A DNA stretch of 64,000 bases from Xanthomonas vasicola (lineage in GTDB: Bacteria > Pseudomonadota > Gammaproteobacteria > Xanthomonadales > Xanthomonadaceae): positions 62,001 through 126,000 of the forward strand of contig NZ_JSBW02000027.1 of assembly GCF_000772705.2 (NCBI RefSeq), given 5' to 3'. This document shows positions 55,728 to 64,000 of this stretch, in pieces. The position numbers and the translations under genes were made by a program. Each line of letters opens with the position of its first letter. The first letter of the stretch is position 1. The notes beneath the pieces were generated by a model. It saw nothing but the letters and a program-made list of their open reading frames with translations. It did not search any database and was not told the origin of the DNA.

Positions 55728-56858
55728 TCAGGACGTCATCCGATCCCAAAAACCCTTGACGCCGTCGATGAATGTAGCCGACTTGGGTGAGTGCTTACGT
55801 GCATCCTCACCGGTGAACGTCGCCTCGAACTGTTGCAGCAGTTCGCGCTGATCGGCCGTGAGATTGACCGGGGTTTCCACCACCACACGGCAATACAGAT
55901 CCCCTTCGCTGCGGCTACGCACCGAACGCACACCCTTGCCACGCAGGCGGAACAGCTTGCCGGTCTGGGTCTCGGCCGGGATGCGGATTTCCGCCTCGCC
56001 GCCCAGCGTTGCCACGCGCACGGTGTCGCCCAGTGCCGCCTGCGAAATACGGATCGGCACTTCGCAGTGCAGATCGTCGCCGTCGCGCTGGAAGATCGCA
56101 TGCTCGCGCACGCGCACTTCCACATACAGATCGCCCGGCGGTGTACCGGCCGGGCCGGCCTCGCCTTCGCCTGCCAGACGAATCCGGTCGCCGGTGTCCA
56201 CACCGGCCGGCACCTTGATCGACAGCACCTTGTCTTCTTCAACGCGACCGGCGCCGTGACAGACCTTGCACGGGTTCTGGATCAGCGTGCCGCGCCCATC
56301 GCAATGCGGGCAGCTCTGCTGCATGGCGAAGATGCCGCGCTGGATACGCACCTGGCCGCGTCCATGGCAGGTGCCGCAGGTTTCGATCTTGCCGTCTTCC
56401 GAACCGCTGCCATGGCAGGGTACGCATTCGATCAAGGTCGGAATCTCGATGCGTCGCTCGATGCCGGCGACGGCTTCTTCCAGATCCAGTTCCAGCACGT
56501 AACCGACGTCGGCGCCACGTCGCGCAGCGCGCGGACCGGCGGCGCCACCGCCGAAAATATTGCCGAAGATATCGCCAAAGATATCTCCCATGTCCGGGCC
56601 ACCCGGCCCACCTCCACCACCGCCCATGCCGTGCTCGAAGGCCGCATGGCCGTGCGCGTCGTAGGCACGCCGCTTATTGCCATCGGACAGCACTTCGTAG
56701 GCTTCCTTGCATTCCTTGAACGCCGCTTCGGCAGCAGCATCGCCAGGATTGCGGTCCGGGTGGTGCTTCATCGCACAGCGCCGGTACGCCTTCTTCAGCT
56801 CCTCGTCGCTGGCGCCACGGGCAACGCCCAGCACTTCGTAGTAATCGCGTTTGCTCAT
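55728..56858 (-). CDS. dnaJ: Chaperone DnaJ
   Basis: The 376-residue co-chaperone has a J domain ([19 protein letters not shown] with the HPD motif), a Gly-rich linker ([23 protein letters not shown]), four CxxCxGxG zinc repeats ([32 protein letters not shown]), and the two-part substrate-binding region. It stimulates DnaK ATPase and delivers unfolded clients. The gene is the last of the operon and lies 161 bp after dnaK, with dispersed-repeat sequence in the gap. The start at 56858 gives MSKRDYYE. Confidence 0.96.
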   Translation of the reverse strand: MSKRDYYEVLGVARGASDEELKKAYRRCAMKHHPDRNPGDAAAEAAFKECKEAYEVLSDGNKRRAYDAHGHAAFEHGMGGGGGGPGGPDMGDIFGDIFGNIFGGGAAGPRAARRGADVGYVLELDLEEAVAGIERRIEIPTLIECVPCHGSGSEDGKIETCGTCHGRGQVRIQRGIFAMQQSCPHCDGRGTLIQNPCKVCHGAGRVEEDKVLSIKVPAGVDTGDRIRLAGEGEAGPAGTPPGDLYVEVRVREHAIFQRDGDDLHCEVPIRISQAALGDTVRVATLGGEAEIRIPAETQTGKLFRLRGKGVRSVRSRSEGDLYCRVVVETPVNLTADQRELLQQFEATFTGEDARKHSPKSATFIDGVKGFWDRMTS

Positions 56859-56861
56859 AAG

Positions 56862-57010
56862 CGGGGATTTGGAATTCGTGATTTGAGATTCGTTGAAACG
56901 CAAAAGCGGACAGCATGTGCTGGTCCGCCTTGGCGACGCGACGCGTAAAGGATATCGGGATGGGGATCGGCAAGCTTTAGCGCTTGCCAATCCCCACTCC
57001 CCGACTCCCA
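56862..57010. repeat. Dispersed GGGATT-type repeat, copy 4, in the dnaK-dnaJ gap
   Basis: Elements are GGGGATTTGGAATTC near 56862, GGGATGGGGATCGGCAAGC near 56958 and GCTTGCCAATCCCCACTCCCC near 56983. The last two form a hairpin (GGGGAT/ATCCCC and GGCAAGC/GCTTGCC around a short loop). The family matches copies at 8548, 11949 and 43493. It fills nearly the whole gap between the two genes. Confidence 0.72.
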
Positions 57011-57019
57011 AACCACGAC

Positions 57020-58945
<1,926 letters not shown>

Positions 58946-59000
58946 GGATATGCTCCTGATGATTCTTCAGCTGTGTCCGGCGACGCCGGGTCTGGCTGAG

Positions 59001-59028
59001 ATGTGGGGGTGGTGCGCAGGTGTTCAAG
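59001..59028 (-). promoter_or_regulatory. Sigma-32 (heat-shock) promoter of dnaK
   Basis: Read on the minus strand: -35 CTTGAA (59023-59028), spacer 14 bp, -10 CCCCACAT (59001-59008), a near-perfect match to the CTTGAA-N13/15-CCCCATNT consensus. It lies in the grpE-dnaK gap, so dnaK-dnaJ can be induced separately from hrcA-grpE. Confidence 0.85.
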
Positions 59029-59086
59029 CCACCGGCGCACATCTGTGTTTCATGCCTGCGCCTGGCAGTTCAGCCGGCACTTCGGT

Positions 59087-59605
59087 TCAGTCGTGCTTGG
59101 CCACGACCACCAGGGCCGGGCGCAGCAGACGCTCGTTGAGCAGGTAGCCCTTCTGGAACACCTGCACCACGTGGCCCGGCGCGATGCCCTCGGCCTCGCC
59201 CTGGCTGATCGCCTGGTGCTGGTCCGGGTTGAACGGCTGGCCGACGGGATCGAGCAGGGTCAGGCCGTTGTCGGCGGCGACCTTGAGCAATTGCTTGTAG
59301 GTCATGTCCAGGCCATCGCGCAGCGGGCTGGGCTCGGTACCGGCTGCGGTCAGGCCGGCGTCCAGGCTGTCGAACACCGGCAGCAGTTCGCCCAGCAGCT
59401 TCTCGTTGGCGAACTTGCGCGCGTTCTCGACATCGCGCGCGATGCGCTTGCGCTGGTTTTCCAGGTCGGCGCGCTCGCGCAGGGCATCGGCCTTGACCAG
59501 CGCGATCTCGCTGCGCAGCGATTCGATCTCGGCCTTGAGCGGATCGGTCTCGGGCGGGTTCTGGGACAGGTCTTCGGAGTCGAATTCGGGGTGGTCTTGG
59601 TTCAT
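59087..59605 (-). CDS. grpE: Nucleotide exchange factor GrpE
   Basis: The 172-residue product has the long N-terminal helix pair (about 20-85; [29 protein letters not shown] in pieces) and the beta-wing with [15 protein letters not shown] and [25 protein letters not shown], the GrpE signature. It releases ADP from DnaK and acts as a thermosensor. The start at 59605 gives [12 protein letters not shown]. It lies 100 bp after hrcA on the same strand. Confidence 0.95.
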   Translation of the reverse strand: MNQDHPEFDSEDLSQNPPETDPLKAEIESLRSEIALVKADALRERADLENQRKRIARDVENARKFANEKLLGELLPVFDSLDAGLTAAGTEPSPLRDGLDMTYKQLLKVAADNGLTLLDPVGQPFNPDQHQAISQGEAEGIAPGHVVQVFQKGYLLNERLLRPALVVVAKHD

Positions 59606-59705
59606 GTGCAGTTCCCGGGCAAGCGGAACGCCCGCCCCAACGTCACCCCGTATATGGGCGCTCGCGCGCGTTTCAAGCAAACACGATCGCGCCGATCGAT
59701 GCCGG

Positions 59706-60758
59706 TTATCGCGTGCCGGGCGACTCCATGGCCGCGCCCAGCACGTCGGCGGCGGTCTGCACCAGCGGAATCAGCCGGTCGTAGGCCATGCGTTTGGGCC
59801 CGATGACCCCCAGCACGCCCAGCACTTGGCCGTTGGCGGCGTAGGGCGCGGTGACCAATGAGACGCCTTCCAGCGAAACCACGCCGGTTTCCTCGCCGAT
59901 GAAGATACGCACGCCCGGCGCCTGGATGGTGCGTTCGAGCAGCTGCAGGATCTCGCGCTTGCTGGCGAAGGCCTCGAACAGTTCGCGCAGGCGGTCCAGA
60001 TCCGACAGGTCCTGCACGCCCATCAGCCGGGTCTGCCCGGCCATCACCATATCGTCGGCATCGGCCGGCACCAGCGCCTCGCTGGCCAGGTCAACGCTAT
60101 GCGCCAACAGCTGTTCCATTTCGTTCTTGGCCATGCGCAGCTCGCGCAGCAGGCAGGCGCGGATGTCCGCCAGCGCGCGCCCGGCGAACTGCGCATTGAG
60201 ATAATTGGCCACCCGTTCCAGCTCGGCAGGCTCGTAGGCGCGACGTGGCTCGATCACCCGGTTCTGCACCTCGTTGTCGGCAAACACCAGGATCGCCAGC
60301 ACCCGGCGTGCGTCCAGCGCCACGAAATCGATATGCCGGAACGCGAACTGCTCGCGCCGCGGCGCACTGACCACGCCGACGAAGTGGCTCATCGCCGACA
60401 GCATCTGCGAGGCGCTGCCCAGCAGCGACTGGGTGCCGTTGCCGCTGGCCAGTTCCGCGCGCAGGCGGCGCACTTCTTCTTCGCCGGGCGGCTGCATCTG
60501 CACCAGGCTGTCGACGAATACACGGTAGCCATGCGCAGTAGGCACGCGCCCGGCCGAGGTGTGCGGGGAGCTGAGCAGGCCCACGTCTTCCAGATCGGCC
60601 AGAATATTGCGGATGGTGGCCGGACTGACATCCAGCCCCGCATGCTGGGCCAGCGTCTTGGAGCCCACCGGCTCGCCATCGCGGATGTAGCGCGCGATCA
60701 GCGTGCGCAGCAACTGACGGGCGCGGGGGTCGAGCATTGGGGACTGGGACGCGCGCAT
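59706..60758 (-). CDS. hrcA: Heat-inducible transcription repressor HrcA
   Basis: The 350-residue product begins with a winged helix ([49 protein letters not shown] in pieces, residues 8-56) and [21 protein letters not shown], then the GAF-like domain and dimer region of HrcA. In other bacteria HrcA binds CIRCE (TTAGCACTC-N9-GAGTGCTAA); none was seen upstream of this operon, so its targets, such as groESL, probably lie elsewhere. The start could be 60758 ([10 protein letters not shown]) or 60737 (MLDPRARQ); the longer one is given. A sigma-70-like promoter is just upstream. Confidence 0.92.
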   Translation of the reverse strand: MRASQSPMLDPRARQLLRTLIARYIRDGEPVGSKTLAQHAGLDVSPATIRNILADLEDVGLLSSPHTSAGRVPTAHGYRVFVDSLVQMQPPGEEEVRRLRAELASGNGTQSLLGSASQMLSAMSHFVGVVSAPRREQFAFRHIDFVALDARRVLAILVFADNEVQNRVIEPRRAYEPAELERVANYLNAQFAGRALADIRACLLRELRMAKNEMEQLLAHSVDLASEALVPADADDMVMAGQTRLMGVQDLSDLDRLRELFEAFASKREILQLLERTIQAPGVRIFIGEETGVVSLEGVSLVTAPYAANGQVLGVLGVIGPKRMAYDRLIPLVQTAADVLGAAMESPGTR

Positions 60759-60783
60759 GGGATCATCCGGTGAGACTGGGCAT

Positions 60784-60811
60784 AGATAATGTCTGGCCCC
60801 GGGGATGGCAA
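60784..60811 (-). promoter_or_regulatory. Promoter of hrcA
   Basis: On the minus strand, -35 TTGCCA (60806-60811) and -10 TTATCT (60784-60789) are spaced by 16 bp, 26-53 bp upstream of the hrcA start. It is a plausible housekeeping promoter; no CIRCE was seen around it. Confidence 0.6.
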
Positions 60812-60875
60812 GCGTCCGATTCCTTGTCTGCCCCCTTCCACCCTAAGCTTCCCCAAAGCGTTCACACTCGACCTC

Positions 60876-62540
60876 ATGCTCAGACACCTCTCGATCAAGG
60901 ATTTCGCCGTTGTCCGCGCCACCGAACTCGAATTCGGTCCAGGCATGACCGTGGTCTCGGGTGAAACCGGTGCCGGCAAGTCGTTGATGGTGGACGCGCT
61001 GGGCTTTCTGTCGGGCCTGCGCGCCGACAGCGGCGTGGTCCGCCACGGCGCTGACCGCGCCGAACTGTCTGCCGAATTCCAGCTGCCGGCCGAGCATCCG
61101 GGCCTGAGCTGGCTGGCCGACAACGAACTCGATGACGAGGCGCAATGTCAGCTGCGCCGGATCATCCGCGCCGACGGCGGCTCGCGCGCCTGGATCAATG
61201 GCCGCCCGGTCACTTCCTCGCAGCTGGCGGAACTGGCCTCCAGGCTGGTCGAAATCCACGGCCAGCACGAACATCAGGCGCTGATGGCCCGCCACAGCCA
61301 GCTCGCCCTGCTCGATGCCTATGCCCGTAACAGCGCCCAGCGCGAACAGGTGCGCCAGGCCAGCCAGCGCTGGCAAGCGCTGCTGGACGAGCGCGATGCG
61401 CTGTCGGCGCAAGGCGATGTCTCCGACCGGATCGGCTTTCTGGAGCACCAACTGGCCGAACTGGAACGCGAGGACCTGGACCCGGCCGCGATCGCCGCGC
61501 TGGACGTCAACCATCGCCGCCAGGCGCATGCCACCGCGCTGATCGGGGCCTGCGACAGCGTCGCCCAGCAGCTCAACGGCGACGACGGCGCCAGCGCGCT
61601 GGGTCTGTTGCAGGACAGCCGCCACGATATCGCCCGTGTCGCCGAGCACGAACCGCGGCTGGGCGAAGTGGACGCACTGCTGGACAGCGCCGTCATCCAG
61701 ATCGAAGAAGCGCTGGCCCTGCTCGACCGCGTGCGCGACGACCTGGAGGCCGACCCGGCCCAGTTCGACGCCATGGAGCGCCGCCTGGGCCGCCTGCACG
61801 ACCTGGCCCGCAAACACCGCGTCACCCCGGACGAGTTGGCCGCGCACCGTGACCATCTAAGCGCCGAAGTCGAGAGCCTGCGCGGCGCCGACGAGCGCCT
61901 GCAGCAGCTCGACAAGCACATCGAAACCGCTACCGCGGCTTGGCGCAGTGCCGCCGGCGTGCTCAGCGACAGCCGCAGCACCGCCGCCGAAGCGTTGTCG
62001 GCCGCCACCACCACGCTCATCGGCGAGCTCGGCATGGGCGGCGGGCAGTTCCTGATCCAACTGCAGCCGCACGACAGCGCGCGGCCGGACCCCAACGGCG
62101 CCGAACGGGTGGAATTCCTGGTCGCCGCCAACGCCGGCCAACCGCCGCGCGCGTTGCGCAAGGTCGCCTCCGGCGGCGAACTGTCGCGCATTTCGCTGGC
62201 CATCGAAGTGGCGGCGCTCGGCCTGGACAGCGTGCCGACCATGGTCTTCGACGAAGTGGATTCGGGCATCGGCGGCGCAGTGGCCGACATCGTCGGGCAG
62301 AAGCTGCGCGCGCTTGGCGAAGAGCGCCAAGTGCTGTGCGTCACCCACTTGCCGCAGGTGGCCGCCAAGGGCCACGCGCATTACCGGGTCAGCAAGGCGC
62401 CGGTGGACGGCATGACCCAGAGCGCGGTCGAGCTGCTCGGCCCGCAGGCCCGCCAGGAAGAGCTGGCACGCATGCTAGGCGGTGTGGAAGTGAGCAAGGA
62501 AGCACGCGCGGCAGCCCGCAAGCTGTTGCAGAGCGCCTGA
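60876..62540 (+). CDS. recN: DNA repair protein RecN
   Basis: The 554-residue SMC-like ATPase acts in double-strand-break repair. It begins MLRHLSIKDFAVV and has Walker A VSGETGAGKSLM (about 29-40), the QHEHQALM region, two long coiled coils (about 155-345), the signature KVASGGELSRISLAIE and Walker B TMVFDEVDSGIGG. Length is normal. It diverges from hrcA across about 120 bp. The start at 60876 gives the family N-terminus. RecN is usually SOS-induced; no LexA box was recognised upstream. Confidence 0.95.
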   Translation: MLRHLSIKDFAVVRATELEFGPGMTVVSGETGAGKSLMVDALGFLSGLRADSGVVRHGADRAELSAEFQLPAEHPGLSWLADNELDDEAQCQLRRIIRADGGSRAWINGRPVTSSQLAELASRLVEIHGQHEHQALMARHSQLALLDAYARNSAQREQVRQASQRWQALLDERDALSAQGDVSDRIGFLEHQLAELEREDLDPAAIAALDVNHRRQAHATALIGACDSVAQQLNGDDGASALGLLQDSRHDIARVAEHEPRLGEVDALLDSAVIQIEEALALLDRVRDDLEADPAQFDAMERRLGRLHDLARKHRVTPDELAAHRDHLSAEVESLRGADERLQQLDKHIETATAAWRSAAGVLSDSRSTAAEALSAATTTLIGELGMGGGQFLIQLQPHDSARPDPNGAERVEFLVAANAGQPPRALRKVASGGELSRISLAIEVAALGLDSVPTMVFDEVDSGIGGAVADIVGQKLRALGEERQVLCVTHLPQVAAKGHAHYRVSKAPVDGMTQSAVELLGPQARQEELARMLGGVEVSKEARAAARKLLQSA

Positions 62541-62931
62541 TCCAGGCAAATAGCTCGCAAACTGTTGTAAAGCAACTGATCGGGCCGGCAGCGCTGCACC
62601 GGTGCTGCTACGCCCGTGCGATGGCGGCAACGCTAGACACGCGTAGCTCCACCGACGTTTTCGATGCATGCAGTGCTGTAACTGATCGGCGCCCCTGAGG
62701 CCGCCTGGGCAGGCTTCATGCATTGAGGCCCCATCCCAAGCTCCGTTCGCTTGTCCCGTTCGCAAGGCGCCCTCCCTGCCCGCGAGGTCTCTACTGACGA
62801 GACTCCCTGTTCTCGTCAGCGAGGTCAGACTCCCCGCTAACGGGGCTCCATCGCCCCCGCCAACGGGGAAGCGGCCGGAGGCCCGATTGAGCCGCGGGCC
62901 ATGCAGCGAATCCACCACCGCGCCCCACAAA
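62541..62931. other. Intergenic region between recN and fur
   Basis: About 390 bp without a gene, but rich in hairpins: the cluster at 62794-62868 and the fur terminator just beyond. The rest is plain sequence. Confidence 0.5.
62794..62868. repeat. Cluster of three hairpins between recN and fur
   Basis: CTGACGAG...CTCGTCAG (62794-62801 and 62812-62819), CCCCG-CTAA-CGGGG (62832-62845) and CCCCG-CCAA-CGGGG (62855-62868) follow one another, each flanked by GACTCC- or GCTCC-like words. They could terminate recN, or be a small structured RNA or a decayed repeat cluster. Confidence 0.55.
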
Positions 62932-62956
62932 TGCAAAAGGCGGCCGAAGCCGCCTT
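62932..62956 (-). terminator. Terminator of fur
   Basis: An 8-bp perfect stem AAGGCGGC/GCCGCCTT with a 4-base loop; on the minus strand it is followed by TTTGCATTTG. It lies 27 bp after the fur stop codon. Confidence 0.85.
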
Positions 62957-62982
62957 GTGCTTGCACCTGCAGAACGCGGAAC

Positions 62983-63393
62983 TCAGCGCGGGCGCTTCTT
63001 GCGCACGTACAGCACCAGCGAGTGCTCTTCGAGCTCATAGCCGTGCTTGGCGGCGATCTGGCGTTGCAACGCCTCGATTTCCTCGCTCTCGAACTCGATT
63101 ACATGGCCGGTATCCACGTCGACCATATGGTCGTGGTGACCGCCGCGATCCAGCTCGTACACAGCCTGCCCGCCTTCGAAATTGTGCTTCAGCACCAGGC
63201 CGGCGGCCTCGAACTGGGTCAGCACCCGATACACCGTGGCCAGACCGATCTCGTCGCCGTGGTCGAGCAACTGGCGATAGATGTCTTCTGCGCTGAGGTG
63301 GTGGTGATTGCTCTTTTGCTCGAGCAATTCCAGGATCCGCATGCGCGGATGGGTCACCTTGAGCCCGACTTTGCGCAGGTCGTGGGTTTCCAT
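62983..63393 (-). CDS. fur: Ferric uptake regulator Fur
   Basis: The 136-residue regulator binds Fe(II) and represses iron-uptake genes. It has the winged helix (VTHPRMRILELLEQK, HLSAEDIYRQLLD, IGLATVYRVLTQFEAAGLV) and the metal-rich dimer domain (HHDHMVDVDTGHVIEFESEEIE). The structural-zinc CxxC found in E. coli Fur is absent: MVDVDTG stands where relatives have LICLDCG, and no C-terminal Cys pair is present. The start at 63393 gives METHDLRKVGLK, the family start. It diverges from bamE, as known for the fur/omlA pair in Xanthomonas. Confidence 0.95.
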   Translation of the reverse strand: METHDLRKVGLKVTHPRMRILELLEQKSNHHHLSAEDIYRQLLDHGDEIGLATVYRVLTQFEAAGLVLKHNFEGGQAVYELDRGGHHDHMVDVDTGHVIEFESEEIEALQRQIAAKHGYELEEHSLVLYVRKKRPR

Positions 63394-63497
63394 ATGTTCT
63401 CCGTTCATTGGCGATTTAGCGCCAGCTGCCATCAAACGGGTCGCGGCGACCGACGGAAGTGTATCATCGGCGTGATTTCCTCAGCACTTAATCCCCG

Positions 63498-63893
63498 ATG
63501 CGTAATCTTCTGCTGGTCGCCGCCGTTGCTCTTTCCACCGCTGGCTGCGGCATCATCTACAAGCAGCCGATCTACCAGGGCAATCTGATCAAACAGACCG
63601 CCGTGGAGCAACTGCAGGTAGGCCAGAGCAAGCAGCAGGTCAGCGCGTTGCTGGGCACCCCTTCGATTCCCGACCCGTTCCATGCACAGCGCTGGGACTA
63701 CACCTCCACGCAGCGTGTGGACCGTCTGGCGCACACCGAGGTCAAGAACTTCACCGTGTTCTTCGAGAACGAGCAAGTTGTGCGCTGGGAAGGCGACTAT
63801 TTCCCGTCGCAGGACGAGCAGCTGGCCAAAGCCGCGCCCAAGCAGTTCGGCCGCAACCTGGCACGTGACAAGAAGAAGCAGCGCGGCCGTTGA
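63498..63893 (+). CDS. bamE: Outer-membrane assembly lipoprotein BamE (SmpA/OmlA)
   Basis: The 131-residue product has a lipobox (ALSTAGC, Cys at 17) and the SmpA/OmlA fold: YKQPIYQGNLIKQTAVEQLQVGQSK, VSALLGTPSIPDPFHAQRWDY and FTVFFENEQVVRWEGDYFP. As part of the BAM complex it helps insert beta-barrel proteins in the outer membrane. In Xanthomonas it is called omlA and lies divergent from fur, as here. The Lys/Arg-rich C-terminal tail (about 108-131) is longer than in E. coli BamE. The transcript ends at a strong terminator. Confidence 0.94.
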   Translation: MRNLLLVAAVALSTAGCGIIYKQPIYQGNLIKQTAVEQLQVGQSKQQVSALLGTPSIPDPFHAQRWDYTSTQRVDRLAHTEVKNFTVFFENEQVVRWEGDYFPSQDEQLAKAAPKQFGRNLARDKKKQRGR

Positions 63894-63940
63894 TGCGGTT
63901 GCTGGGCGGTCTTGCGATCGCCTGAGGCTGGCGGGACCAG

Positions 63941-63975
63941 AAAACGCATCCCGTCGAACGGATGCGTTTTTCATT
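63941..63975 (+). terminator. Terminator of bamE
   Basis: An 11-bp perfect stem AAAACGCATCC/GGATGCGTTTT with an 8-base loop, followed by TCATTTG, 47 bp after the bamE stop. The A/T ends of the stem also let it act in the opposite direction. Confidence 0.88.
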
Positions 63976-64000
63976 TGCATGATCGGAAAACATGCTCGAT

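Noticed and set aside
55404-55790. 128-codon plus-strand open frame near the dnaJ terminator
   Set aside because: It runs through the terminator and into dnaJ antisense, has no homology and no good ribosome site.
60759-60875. CIRCE element upstream of hrcA
   Set aside because: No TTAGCACTC or GAGTGCTAA arm was found in this gap or before dnaK.

Overview
The window is chromosomal DNA of a GC-rich gammaproteobacterium, almost certainly a Xanthomonas. The evidence is the split methionine synthase genes, the fur/bamE (omlA) divergent pair, the rnr-rlmB, hrcA-grpE-dnaK-dnaJ and sucA-sucB-lpd neighbourhoods, the very close match of most products to what I recall of Xanthomonas proteins, and several palindromic intergenic repeats of the kind found in that genus. 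The species cannot be fixed by eye. No prophage, insertion sequence, CRISPR array or rRNA operon was seen.

Layout. 1-4.2 kb: rlmB (cut by the window edge), a GFA-family gene and RNase R on the minus strand, then tRNA-Leu(CAG). 4.5-7.5 kb: a secreted tandem-SGNH hydrolase and an acyl-CoA dehydrogenase whose 3' end has been tandemly duplicated. 7.6-12.6 kb: an ArsR-type regulator with a methyltransferase domain runs in frame into the MetH homocysteine-methyltransferase half, followed by the MetH pterin/B12/activation half; a near-perfect palindrome sits at the regulator start. 13-17.8 kb: a four-gene sugar operon (LacI regulator, FucP-like permease, fructokinase, AGE-family isomerase) with a perfect 18-bp operator. 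17.9-23.1 kb: an outer-membrane protein, then Gpx-like, FKBP, Ugd, SlyX and DUF2058 genes. 23.2-27.8 kb: a YtrA-type GntR/ABC operon followed by three envelope proteins. 28-34.9 kb: fumC, a CorC/CNNM protein, a CAP-domain protein, purB and two frameshifted genes.

35.1-45.2 kb: the ribosomal oxygenase RoxA, a GNAT protein, the 2-oxoglutarate dehydrogenase operon (sucA, sucB, lpd), a LOG-family protein and a YigZ-family protein. 45.1-52.3 kb: an ordinary MsbA-like exporter, then an OxyR-like LysR regulator next to a three-gene exporter cassette (ABC membrane protein, HlyD, TolC) whose ABC subunit has lost every catalytic ATPase motif. 52.7-55.3 kb: a 64-residue protein, tyrA with an ACT domain, and pdxY. 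55.7-60.8 kb: the heat-shock operon hrcA-grpE-dnaK-dnaJ with a good sigma-32 promoter before dnaK. 60.9-64 kb: recN, fur and bamE.

The most unusual points are: the pseudo-ATPase export cassette; the regulator-MetH fusion, with dispersed repeat sequence read in frame in both metH genes; a glutathione-peroxidase homologue with Gly at the peroxidatic Cys; and a newly noticed ~90-bp intergenic repeat present three times with constant internal spacing. All family assignments are from reading the sequence and recall; no searches were run.
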